Numbered from the stretch's first letter, positions 1-5,619 are shown. The stretch is DNA of 6,521 nucleotides from Stenotrophomonas sp. (GCA_003525885.1 DQIG01000242.1:4194-10714), one strand, 5' to 3'. The notes: a model not told the origin generated them from the sequence alone. Translations and numbers: made by a program.

Positions 1-60
1 CCGTCAGAACGGGGAGAAGGTGGCGGCAGCCGGATGAGGGGGAATCTTCAATGTCTCAAA
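1..60. other. Left edge of window, no supported gene
   Basis: This GC-rich edge lies left of the cold-shock terminator. A plus-strand frame beginning at base 2 reads RQNGEKVAAAG and stops at 35-37, which could be the last residues of a gene entering from the left. The stretch from about 10 to 43 (GGGGAGAAGG, then GGCGGCAGCC, then GGATGAGGGGG) also resembles short interspersed hairpin repeats common between genes in xanthomonads. The window is too short here to choose between these two readings. Confidence 0.3.
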
Positions 61-63
61 TGA

Positions 64-87
64 AAAACCCCGCCGAAGCGGGGTTTT
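64..87. terminator. Bidirectional rho-independent terminator
   Basis: A perfect 10-bp inverted repeat, AAAACCCCGC / GCGGGGTTTT, encloses the four-base loop CGAA, which reads UUCG on the minus strand. It lies 19 bases past the cold-shock stop codon. The GC-rich stem followed by a T run (TTTTT on the minus strand, TTTT on the plus strand) makes it an intrinsic terminator for the minus-strand gene. It could also stop transcripts entering from the left on the plus strand. Confidence 0.9.
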
Positions 88-106
88 CAACGCACTGTCG
101 AGTGGA

Positions 107-313
107 TCACTCGGCCGGCGTGATGTTCGAAGCCTGGGCACCCTTCGGGCCCTGGGTCACGTCATAGGTGACACGCTGGCCTTCCTGCAGGCTGCGGAAG
201 CCCTTGGAGTTGATGGCGGAGAAGTGCGCGAACACGTCGGCGCTGCCATCCTCCGGCGAGATGAAGCCAAATCCCTTGGCGTCGTTGAACCACTTGACGG
301 TACCGTTCGGCAT
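107..313 (-). CDS. cspA: CspA-family cold-shock protein
   Basis: This 68-residue protein is a single cold-shock (OB-fold) domain that binds single-stranded RNA and DNA and is expected to act as a cytoplasmic RNA chaperone. The sequence shows the family hallmarks. They are a GTVKWFN opening at residues 4-10, RNP1 as KGFGFI at 13-18, RNP2 as VFAHF at 27-31, and the EGQRVTYDV stretch near 45-53. The length is typical of the family. The ATG at 313 is chosen because the domain begins at once. The frame stays open further upstream, but that extension overlaps the phosphorylase gene and has no family match. A modest AAGG lies at 326-329, 12 bases before the start. The gene has its own promoter candidate and a strong terminator, so it is probably monocistronic. 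The symbol is the family name; which csp paralogue it is, and whether it is cold-inducible, cannot be told here. Confidence 0.95.
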   Translation of the reverse strand: MPNGTVKWFNDAKGFGFISPEDGSADVFAHFSAINSKGFRSLQEGQRVTYDVTQGPKGAQASNITPAE

Positions 314-372
314 GGTGATGCGAGACCTTATGCAATGAATGGGTGGTGTACGCTGAACCCGCGCACAAGCTG

Positions 373-401
373 AGTATGCAAAGCTTGCTCGGGGAAGACA
401 A
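373..401 (-). promoter_or_regulatory. Candidate sigma-70 promoter of the cold-shock gene
   Basis: On the minus strand, TTGTCT at 401-396 (4 of 6 matches to the -35 consensus) is followed after exactly 17 bases by CATACT at 378-373 (4 of 6 matches to the -10). The -35 box directly follows the phosphorylase stop codon at 402-404. The predicted transcript would begin near 366 and have a leader of roughly 50 bases. The spacer contains the near-palindrome GCAAAGCTTGC (378-388). This is a consensus match only, with no expression evidence. Confidence 0.5.
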
Positions 402-1148
402 TCACCCCCGGGCCAATTCGCCCACCAGTTCCGGAAGTCCGTTGCTTGCCGCCTGCACATTGGCCAGCACTTCGGCCATCGTAATCTCCTCGCCATCACC
501 GCAGCCGGCGGCCCAGTTGGCGATGATCGCCAGGCAGGCGTAATCCAGCCCCAGCTCCCGCGCCAGCGCGGCTTCTGGCATGCCGGTCATGCCCACCAGG
601 TCGCAACCGTCGCGGCGCATGCGGGCGATTTCGGCGATGGTTTCCAGGCGCGGGCCCTGCGTTGCGCCATAGCAGCCACCGTCATGGACCGTGACACCGG
701 TCACTTTGGCTGCTGCCAGGATCTTGCTGCGCAGCATCGGCGTGTACGGATGGCCGAAATCGACGTGGACCACGTCGGTGCCTTCTTCTTCACAGATCGT
801 GCTGATGCGGCCCCAGGTGTAGTCGATGATCTGGTCCGGGCAGGCCAGTACGCGCGGACCGAAGTCCTCGGTGATGCCACCCACCGTGTTCAACGCCAGC
901 ACCCGCTGCGCGCCCAGCTGCCGCAACGCAGCCAGGTTGGCGCGGTAGTTGATCTTGTGCGGCGGCAGCGAATGCCCCTCACCGTGTCGCGCCAGGAACG
1001 CCACGCGATGGCCGAGCAGCGTGCCCACGCGCACCGGGCCCGACGGACGGCCGAAGCGGGTGTCGATCTCGTGGGTCTGCACGTCGTCAAGCTTGGCCAG
1101 GTTGTAGACACCGGTACCGCCGATCACGGCCAGGGCGATCTGTTGCAT
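402..1148 (-). CDS. S-methyl-5'-thioinosine phosphorylase (MTAP/PNP family)
   Basis: This 248-residue enzyme belongs to the trimeric purine-nucleoside/methylthioadenosine phosphorylase family. In the MTIP branch, known from Pseudomonas aeruginosa, it splits methylthioinosine with phosphate into hypoxanthine and methylthioribose-1-phosphate in the cytoplasm. Visible motifs are GGTGVY at 10-15, the phosphate-binding RHGEGH at 54-59, GPRLETIAEIARM at 165-177 and GMTGMPEAALARE at 186-198. Adenine-specific MTAPs have Asp-x-Asp after the last motif. This protein has ANWAAG with Asn211, as in 6-oxopurine phosphorylases, which favours inosine-type substrates. The ATG at 1148 is preferred over an in-frame GTG at 1157 because GGAG (1157-1160) sits 8 bases before the ATG but overlaps the GTG. 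The neighbouring hpt could use the hypoxanthine released. Substrate choice is inferred from residues, so true MTAP activity remains the alternative. Confidence 0.9.
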   Translation of the reverse strand: MQQIALAVIGGTGVYNLAKLDDVQTHEIDTRFGRPSGPVRVGTLLGHRVAFLARHGEGHSLPPHKINYRANLAALRQLGAQRVLALNTVGGITEDFGPRVLACPDQIIDYTWGRISTICEEEGTDVVHVDFGHPYTPMLRSKILAAAKVTGVTVHDGGCYGATQGPRLETIAEIARMRRDGCDLVGMTGMPEAALARELGLDYACLAIIANWAAGCGDGEEITMAEVLANVQAASNGLPELVGELARG

Positions 1149-1173
1149 TCGAAGCACTCCATGAAAAGACGAA

Positions 1174-1197
1174 CGCCGGCACCCGAAGATGCCGGCG
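1174..1197 (-). other. UUCG-tetraloop hairpin between hpt and the phosphorylase gene
   Basis: On the minus strand the RNA would form a 10-bp stem (CGCCGGCAUC with GGUGCCGGCG, including one U-G wobble) closed by a C(UUCG)G tetraloop, an unusually stable loop. It lies 33 bases after the hpt stop and 25 bases before the phosphorylase ATG. The downstream bases (GUUCGUCUUUUC) are U-rich but broken by other bases, so this is a partial terminator, attenuator or RNA-stability element rather than a clear intrinsic terminator. It is the only notable structure in this 82-base gap. Confidence 0.55.
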
Positions 1198-1230
1198 GCA
1201 GAAGAAGACGCGCCGCGGGCGGCTGCGCCG

Positions 1231-1785
1231 TTATTCCTTCATCGCGTAGATGGCCGGCACGCAGCGCAGGGTTTCGTTGACGTCCATGCCGAAGCCGAAC
1301 ACGTAGCGGTCCGGCAGCTCGATGCCGGCGTAATCGGCGGTCACGTCCGGCAGTGCACGGTCATGCTTCTTCACGGTCATCGCAGCGATGCGCACATCGG
1401 TCGCCCCCTGCTCCAGGCACCAGGTGCGCACGCCCTGCAGGGTGTAGCCCTCGTCGAGGATGTCGTCGACCAGCAGCACGCGGCGGCCGAACAGCGACGT
1501 GGCCGGCTTGTGCTTCCAGACCAGGTCGCCGCCGGTGGTTTCACCGCGGTAACGGGTGGCGTGCAGGTAATCGAACTGCACATCCTGGCCGCGCGCGCCC
1601 AGCTCCAGCGCCAGCTGGCCGGCGAACGGCAGCGCACCATGCATGATCGACAGGAACAACGGCACCTCGCCCTTGTAATCGCGCGCAATGGCGTCGGCGA
1701 TACCAGCGATGGCCTTGTCGATGGTGGGGCGGTCGACCAGCAGGTCAGCCTGGGCCAGGGCCTGGGAAATGGTGAGGTTGGGCAT
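1231..1785 (-). CDS. hpt: Hypoxanthine-guanine phosphoribosyltransferase
   Basis: This 184-residue type I phosphoribosyltransferase joins hypoxanthine (and usually guanine) to PRPP, giving IMP or GMP and pyrophosphate, in cytoplasmic purine salvage. The PRPP-binding signature is VLLVDDILDEGYT at 103-115, with the usual pair of acidic residues. The pyrophosphate-loop region is SIMHGA at 46-51. The flexible-loop region spans roughly 72-95, and the purine-binding end is YVFGFGMDVNETLR at 161-174. Length fits the family. The start ATG overlaps the nagZ stop by one base (TGATG), and GGAAG at 1795-1799 inside nagZ provides a ribosome site 9 bases upstream, so translation is probably coupled to nagZ. 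The phosphorylase gene just downstream makes hypoxanthine, which fits a salvage role. Relative preference for guanine versus hypoxanthine cannot be read from the sequence. Confidence 0.93.
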   Translation of the reverse strand: MPNLTISQALAQADLLVDRPTIDKAIAGIADAIARDYKGEVPLFLSIMHGALPFAGQLALELGARGQDVQFDYLHATRYRGETTGGDLVWKHKPATSLFGRRVLLVDDILDEGYTLQGVRTWCLEQGATDVRIAAMTVKKHDRALPDVTADYAGIELPDRYVFGFGMDVNETLRCVPAIYAMKE

Positions 1786-2792
1786 CAGACGGTTCTTCCA
1801 AGGGTTTCAAGCAGACGGGATTGGGTGTCGCCATGGCGGGCATCGGCCAGCAGGCCGTCCCAGCCGAGCGCGCCGCGGCCAAGCAGGCCCAGCAGCGCAG
1901 CAGTATTGAGGGAGCGTCCCTGCACCGCGTGCAGGGCTTCATCGACCAGTTCCGGGTGGCAGACCAGCACCACGTCGCAGCCGGCGTCCAGATGGGCATG
2001 CACGCGCGCGGGCACGCCGCCGGCACTGTGCGAAGCGGCCATGCCGATGTCGTCGGAGAACACCACGCCGCGGAAGCCGAGCTCGCCGCGCAGGATGTCC
2101 TGGATCCAGCGCGGCGAATAGCCGGCCGGTTCCGGCGCCACCTGCGGGTAGATCACGTGCGCCATCATCACCGCGTCGGCACCGGCGGCGATGCCGGCCT
2201 GGAACGGCACCAGGTCCTGCGCGCGCAGTTCATCCAGCGCGCGCGGATCGATCGCGGTGTCGACGTGGGTGTCTTCCAGCACGGTGCCGTGGCCGGGGAA
2301 ATGCTTGAGCGTAGCGGCCATGCCGACCGCATGCATGCCGCGCACATAGGCGGCGGTGAACGCGGCCACCACCTGCGGGTCTTCACTGAAGGCGCGGTTG
2401 CCGATGGCGCGGTTGCCGCGGCCAAGATCGACCACCGGCGCGAAGCTGAGATCCAGGCCGCTGGCGCGGACTTCACTGGCCATCAGCCAGGCGTGCTGCT
2501 CGGCCAGGGCCAGGGCCTGCTGCGGGTCGGTCGCGTACAGCGCACCGATGTCCTGCAGCGGCGGCAGCTCGCTGTAGCCCTCGCGGAAGCGCTGCACTCG
2601 GCCGCCCTCCTGGTCCACGCAGATCAGCTGCGGGCGCGGGGCAGCGGCACGGATCGCCGCGCTCAGATCGGTCACCTGCTGGCGCGAGGCGAAGTTGCGC
2701 TTGAACAGCACCACCCCGGCCACGGCGTCGTGCTGAAGCCAGTCACGTTCCTGGGCGGTCAGTTCGGTGCCGGCAACGCCGATCAGCAGCAT
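1785..2792 (-). CDS. nagZ: Beta-N-acetylhexosaminidase NagZ (GH3)
   Basis: This 335-residue protein is a family 3 glycoside hydrolase of peptidoglycan recycling. It removes N-acetylglucosamine from GlcNAc-anhydromuropeptides in the cytoplasm, and no signal peptide is visible. Hallmarks are the sugar-contacting Asp60 in VDQEGGRVQR (59-68), the signature KHFPGHG at 163-169, the Asp174/His176 catalytic dyad in EDTHVD, and the expected nucleophile Asp247 in FSDDIGM (245-251). Length is normal for single-domain NagZ. The ATG at 2792 is chosen over an in-frame TTG at 2807 because GGAG (2800-2803) lies 7 bases before it and MLLIGVAG is the usual family opening. The product of NagZ feeds the AmpR-type signal that induces beta-lactamases in many Gram-negatives, so the gene may influence beta-lactam response if this is Stenotrophomonas. 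It is the first gene of the nagZ-hpt group. Confidence 0.95.
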   Translation of the reverse strand: MLLIGVAGTELTAQERDWLQHDAVAGVVLFKRNFASRQQVTDLSAAIRAAAPRPQLICVDQEGGRVQRFREGYSELPPLQDIGALYATDPQQALALAEQHAWLMASEVRASGLDLSFAPVVDLGRGNRAIGNRAFSEDPQVVAAFTAAYVRGMHAVGMAATLKHFPGHGTVLEDTHVDTAIDPRALDELRAQDLVPFQAGIAAGADAVMMAHVIYPQVAPEPAGYSPRWIQDILRGELGFRGVVFSDDIGMAASHSAGGVPARVHAHLDAGCDVVLVCHPELVDEALHAVQGRSLNTAALLGLLGRGALGWDGLLADARHGDTQSRLLETLGRTV

Positions 2793-2833
2793 GGTCGATC
2801 TCCACAACGCGCGCCCGCATGGCGCAGTGCCGC

Positions 2834-2842
2834 ATTGTCGCA
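2834..2842 (-). promoter_or_regulatory. Extended -10 promoter candidate for nagZ
   Basis: The minus strand reads TGCGACAAT, an extended -10 (TG, one base, then GACAAT with 4 of 6 matches). The predicted start of transcription lies near 2827, giving a leader of about 35 bases that contains the nagZ ribosome site. No good -35 hexamer is visible at 17 or 18 bases. The same nine bases recur upstream of rlmD at an equivalent distance, which strengthens the call. Confidence 0.5.
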
Positions 2843-2870
2843 GAACCGGCCGACAGGCGCAGTGGTCAGA

Positions 2871-2946
2871 AAAAGGGGACGGAGGGGATTAAGGCGCAAT
2901 CGACCCAGGTGGGCTGGATACGTCTTAATCCCCTCCGTCCCCTTTT
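2871..2946. repeat. Long palindromic repeat element, copy 1
   Basis: The arms are 23 bases long and perfectly complementary (2871-2893 with 2924-2946). Their outer part is AAAAGGGGACGGAGGGGATT. The 30-base centre (2894-2923) carries the block CAGGTGGG at 2906-2913, and CCCA (2904-2907) can pair with TGGG (2910-2913) as a small inner stem. G-U, C-G and G-C pairs extend the outer stem a further three steps. The element begins 10 bases after the oxidoreductase stop codon on the minus strand. It lies upstream of the nagZ promoter candidate. Its A and T runs at the ends make it terminator-like in both directions. It encodes no protein, and no transposase is nearby. Confidence 0.9.
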
Positions 2947-2956
2947 GGGGGGCCGG

Positions 2957-3652
2957 TCAGACCTTGCAGCCGTCCGGGCCGCAGGCCTCGTCGCCGTCAG
3001 CCGAAGCTGCCGGGGCGCCCTGCTCGGCCGCGATCTGGCGCAGGGCGTTGGCGAAGGCCTCGGGCGGCTGTGCCCCGGAGATGGCCCACTTCCCATCGAT
3101 CACGAAGGTCGGCACCGAAGAAACGCCCAATGCATGGGCCTGCGCCAGCTTGGCGTCGACCTCGGCCAGGCCGCGGTCGGAGGCCAGCATCTGCGCGATT
3201 TCACCACCGTCCAGGCCGCCAGCCACGCCGGCCTTCACCAGCACGGCGGTATCGGCCAGATTCTGGCCATGCTCGAAGTGGGCGCGGAACAGCGCTTCAC
3301 CCACCGCGTCCTGCACACCGTGCTCGCCGGCCAGCCACAGCAGCCGGTGGGCCGGCAGCGTGGTCACCCGCACCTGGCCCTGGCTGAAATCCATCGGCAG
3401 GCCCTCGGCCCGCGCGGTGGTCTGGGTCTGGCCCAGGATCTGCTCGGTGCGCTCGACGCCACCGAACTTCCGCACATAGGCCTCGCGCAGCGGCACCGGG
3501 GTGTCGTCCGCGTCCGGGTCCAACTGGAACGGCTGCCAGTGGATATCGAGCTCAGGCGCGTTGGCGCCCAGCAACTGCACGCCCTGCTGGAAGCGATGCT
3601 TGCCGATCCAGCACCAGGGGCAGACCACGTCGGAGTAGATGTCGATTCTCAT
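2957..3652 (-). CDS. FrnE-like DsbA-family thiol oxidoreductase
   Basis: This 231-residue thioredoxin-fold protein resembles the FrnE/DsbA2 group, which are cytoplasmic dithiol-disulfide exchange proteins linked in some bacteria to oxidative stress or polyketide pathways. The active site CPWC is at residues 11-14, directly after the first strand (MRIDIYSDVV). The cis-proline loop is GVSSVPTFVIDGK at 176-188 (Pro181), with a helical insertion between them. There is no signal peptide, unlike periplasmic DsbA. The tail ends in ACGPDGCKV, giving a second cysteine pair (Cys224 and Cys229). The ATG at 3652 is chosen because the family opens with this strand. A GTG at 3658 is possible, and a ribosome site (3672-3679) is best spaced for a tiny upstream frame instead. 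The gene is flanked by two copies of one palindromic element. Its substrate is unknown. Confidence 0.88.
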   Translation of the reverse strand: MRIDIYSDVVCPWCWIGKHRFQQGVQLLGANAPELDIHWQPFQLDPDADDTPVPLREAYVRKFGGVERTEQILGQTQTTARAEGLPMDFSQGQVRVTTLPAHRLLWLAGEHGVQDAVGEALFRAHFEHGQNLADTAVLVKAGVAGGLDGGEIAQMLASDRGLAEVDAKLAQAHALGVSSVPTFVIDGKWAISGAQPPEAFANALRQIAAEQGAPAASADGDEACGPDGCKV

Positions 3653-3663
3653 CCCCACGACAT
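3649..3663 (-). other. Possible four-codon upstream ORF (MSWG) before the oxidoreductase
   Basis: On the minus strand a purine-rich site, GAGGAAGG (3672-3679), lies 8 bases before an ATG at 3663 that opens a four-codon frame (M-S-W-G). Its TGA overlaps the oxidoreductase start as ATGA. The same site is 19 bases from the oxidoreductase ATG, too far for ordinary initiation. This suggests termination-reinitiation coupling, or that the true start is the GTG at 3658 (13 bases away). Such short frames also arise by chance. Confidence 0.3.
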
Positions 3664-3680
3664 GGGGCCCACCTTCCTCG

Positions 3681-3759
3681 AAAAAAGGGGACGGAGGGGA
3701 TTAAGTCGTTTCCCGCACAGGTGGGGTAAAGACGACTTAATCCCCTCCGTCCCTTTTTT
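3681..3759. repeat. Long palindromic repeat element, copy 2
   Basis: This is the same element as at 2871-2946, in the same orientation. The left arm is 3681-3709 and the right arm 3732-3759. They pair over about 28 bases with one bulged G (GGGG on the left, CCC on the right). Six A and six T residues close the ends. The 30 bases between the shared TTAAG and CTTAA ends equal copy 1 in length but differ in sequence, apart from CAGGTGGG (3718-3725) at the same offset. The arms here extend four bases further inward (TCGT/ACGA). The element starts 6 bases after the CYTH gene stop, and on the minus strand it looks like a stem followed by a T run. Confidence 0.9.
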
Positions 3760-3765
3760 GAGGGT

Positions 3766-4251
3766 TCACCACTGTGAATAGGGGCGACTGGCCAGCGCAA
3801 CGTTGTAGTAGCGCGCGTCGTCGGTCACTTCGGCACCCACCCAATCCGGCAGCTCGATCGCCTGATCGGCGCTGACCAGTTCGACCTCGGCCACGACCAG
3901 GCCGGCGTTGTCGCCGAGGAACTCATCCACTTCCCAGGTCAGGCCGGCGTGTTCGACCAGATGGCGGCGCTTGTCGATCAGGCCACCCACGCACAGCGCC
4001 AGCAGTGCGCGCGCATCGTCCACCGGGATCGGGTAGTCGAACTCCTGGCGGGTATGCCCGATGGTGCGCGACTTCAGGTTCAGCGCGGCATGGTCGCCCT
4101 CGATGCGCACGCGCACCGAGGCGTTCTGGGTGCCGCGATCGAGCGCGCCCATGTCGTTGATGTAGCCCTGTGCCATCGGGACCACCCGATGTGCGGCGGT
4201 TCGCCAGCCATCGCTGCTGACGAGGAATTTGCGTTCGATTTCAATGCCCAT
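3766..4251 (-). CDS. CYTH-domain triphosphate tunnel protein
   Basis: This 161-residue protein is a stand-alone CYTH domain (class IV adenylate cyclase/thiamine triphosphatase superfamily). Small bacterial members with this architecture often hydrolyse inorganic triphosphate. The signature ExExK is EIERK at 4-8. Alternating charged residues that would line the beta-barrel tunnel are visible: Arg47 and Arg49 (VRVR), Lys60, Glu70, Lys94-Arg95-Arg96, Glu107 and Asp109 (WEVDE), and Glu122 and Glu124 (AEVEL). There is no CHAD domain and no signal peptide. The ATG at 4251 is chosen since MGIEIERKFLV is the family opening. A second in-frame ATG at 4275 would add eight residues. Neither has a clear ribosome site, and both lie in the arms of a 13-bp inverted repeat. 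The gene follows rlmD closely on the same strand, so it may depend on rlmD transcription. The substrate is inferred only. Confidence 0.85.
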   Translation of the reverse strand: MGIEIERKFLVSSDGWRTAAHRVVPMAQGYINDMGALDRGTQNASVRVRIEGDHAALNLKSRTIGHTRQEFDYPIPVDDARALLALCVGGLIDKRRHLVEHAGLTWEVDEFLGDNAGLVVAEVELVSADQAIELPDWVGAEVTDDARYYNVALASRPYSQW

Positions 4252-4275
4252 CGCGCCATTATGCGCGATGGGCAT
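4244..4275 (-). repeat. Perfect 13-bp inverted repeat over the CYTH start codon
   Basis: The bases ATGCCCATCGCGC (4244-4256) are repeated exactly in reverse complement at 4263-4275, with six loop bases. In the minus-strand RNA this GC-rich hairpin begins 9 bases after the rlmD stop and buries the CYTH ATG (4251-4249) in its 3' arm. There is no T run after it, so it is not a standard intrinsic terminator. A role in controlling CYTH translation or in protecting the rlmD transcript end is possible. Confidence 0.75.
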
Positions 4276-4284
4276 GACAGCCGA

Positions 4285-5619
4285 TCAGCGCTTCTCGAAC
4301 ACCGCGATGCTTTCCACGTGCGCGGTGTGCGGGAACATGTCCATGGCACCGGCGCTGACCAGGGTAAAGCCCTGTTCGTTGACCAGGTAGCCGGCATCGC
4401 GCGCCAGCGAGCCCGGGTGGCAGCTGACGTAGACGATGCGCTTGAACTGCTTCAGCGGCAGCTGCTGCAGCACTTCGATCGCGCCCGAGCGCGGCGGGTC
4501 CAGCAGCAACTTGTCGAAGCCCTGGCGCATCCACGCGGTGCTGCGCTGGTCCTGGGTCAGGTCGGCGCTGAAGAACTGCGCGTTGGTCAGGCCGTTGCGC
4601 TCGGCGTTCTCACGCGCACGCGCCACCAGGCCGGCATCGCCTTCCACACCAACCACCTCGCGCACGCGGCGGGCCAGCGGCAGGGTGAAGTTGCCCAGGC
4701 CGCAGAACAGGTCCAGCACGCGCTCGTCCTCACCCGGTTCCAGCAGGTCCAGGGCGTGGGCAATCATCTTCTCGTTGAGCTTGGCGTTGACCTGGATGAA
4801 GTCCAGCGGGCGGAACGCAAGTTCGACATCCCATGGCGCCAGCCGGAACGACAGCGCCACGCCCTGCCCGTCCAGCGGCTGCACGGTGTCCACGCCACCC
4901 GACTGCAGGTAGATCACGAATCCATGCTGCTGGCCGAACGCCGCCCAGGCCACGCGGTCGGCATCGCTGAGCGGCTGCAGGTGGCGCACGGTCAGGACCA
5001 CGGCCTGGTCACCGGCGATGAATTCGATCTGCGGGATGTCACGCTTGCCGTCGAGTGACTCGATGAAGGTGGACAGCACCTCGACCTTGGTGCCGATCTC
5101 CGGGATCACGGTCAGGCATTGGCTGAGGTCGGCGACGAAGCGCGGATCCTGTTCACGGAAGCCGACCAGGGTCTTGTCCTTCTTCTCGACCCGACGCACC
5201 GAGAAACGGCCCTTGCGGCGGTAGCCCCAGCTCTCGCCGACCAGCGGCGCGAGCACGCTGCCCGGTTTCACATGGCCGATCCGCTCCAGGTTGTCCATCA
5301 GCACGCGCTGCTTGGCGACGATCTGCTGGTCTTCGTCCAGGTGCTGCAGCACGCAGCCGGCGCAGGTGCCGAAATGGGGGCACCTGGGGGTCACCCGCTG
5401 CGGCGAGGCCTGCAGCACTTCCAGGGTGCGCGCCTCGTCGAAATGGCGGCTGCGGGCAGTCTGTTCAGCCATCACCACCTCGCCGGGCAGGGCGCCGCTG
5501 ACGAAGGTGACCTTGCCGCCCTCGCCTTCACGGCGGGCGACACCGCGACCATCATGGCTGAGGTCGAGGATCTCGGTCTGGAATGGGGTACGGTCGGTGC
5601 GGGAGCGGGATCGGGCCAC
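4285..5619 (-). CDS. rlmD: 23S rRNA (uracil-1939-C5)-methyltransferase RlmD
   Basis: This 444-residue enzyme (formerly RumA) transfers a methyl group from S-adenosylmethionine to C5 of U1939 in 23S rRNA. A TRAM RNA-binding domain occupies about residues 10-70. The iron-sulfur ligands are Cys80, Cys86 and Cys89 (CPHFGTCAGC), probably with Cys168. The methyltransferase domain has the SAM-binding stretch VLDLFCGLGNFT at 301-312 and FIQVN at 274-278. It also has LDPPRSG at 373-379, the catalytic Cys400 in YVSCHPGS, and Glu436 in HVESIAVF. Length matches the E. coli enzyme closely. The start is the GTG at 5619, giving M-ARSRSRTDRTPF. The open frame runs far upstream across the divergent gene but has no suitable start there. 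No strong ribosome site precedes the GTG. A promoter candidate lies at 5653-5661, and the CYTH gene follows. Confidence 0.95.
   Translation of the reverse strand: MARSRSRTDRTPFQTEILDLSHDGRGVARREGEGGKVTFVSGALPGEVVMAEQTARSRHFDEARTLEVLQASPQRVTPRCPHFGTCAGCVLQHLDEDQQIVAKQRVLMDNLERIGHVKPGSVLAPLVGESWGYRRKGRFSVRRVEKKDKTLVGFREQDPRFVADLSQCLTVIPEIGTKVEVLSTFIESLDGKRDIPQIEFIAGDQAVVLTVRHLQPLSDADRVAWAAFGQQHGFVIYLQSGGVDTVQPLDGQGVALSFRLAPWDVELAFRPLDFIQVNAKLNEKMIAHALDLLEPGEDERVLDLFCGLGNFTLPLARRVREVVGVEGDAGLVARARENAERNGLTNAQFFSADLTQDQRSTAWMRQGFDKLLLDPPRSGAIEVLQQLPLKQFKRIVYVSCHPGSLARDAGYLVNEQGFTLVSAGAMDMFPHTAHVESIAVFEKR

Noticed and set aside
2..37. C-terminal tail of a plus-strand gene (RQNGEKVAAAG)
   Set aside because: Eleven codons at a window edge cannot be told from chance or from an intergenic repeat, so it is not called as a gene.
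2793..2807. A TTG start for nagZ five codons upstream
   Set aside because: The ribosome site GGAG lies between this codon and the ATG at 2792 and is correctly spaced only for the ATG.
1821..3479. A 552-codon plus-strand open frame
   Set aside because: It runs antisense to nagZ and the oxidoreductase and reads straight through palindrome copy 1. The translation is rich in Arg, Ala, Gln and His without any domain, as expected for the reverse of GC-rich genes.
2871..3759. Composite transposon or insertion sequence with the palindromes as ends
   Set aside because: No transposase gene is present between the copies, and no target-site duplication could be identified. Only a passive repeat call is supported.
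3949..5058. A 369-codon plus-strand open frame
   Set aside because: It is antisense to rlmD and the CYTH gene, both of which have clear motifs. Its His- and Arg-rich translation shows no recognisable domain.
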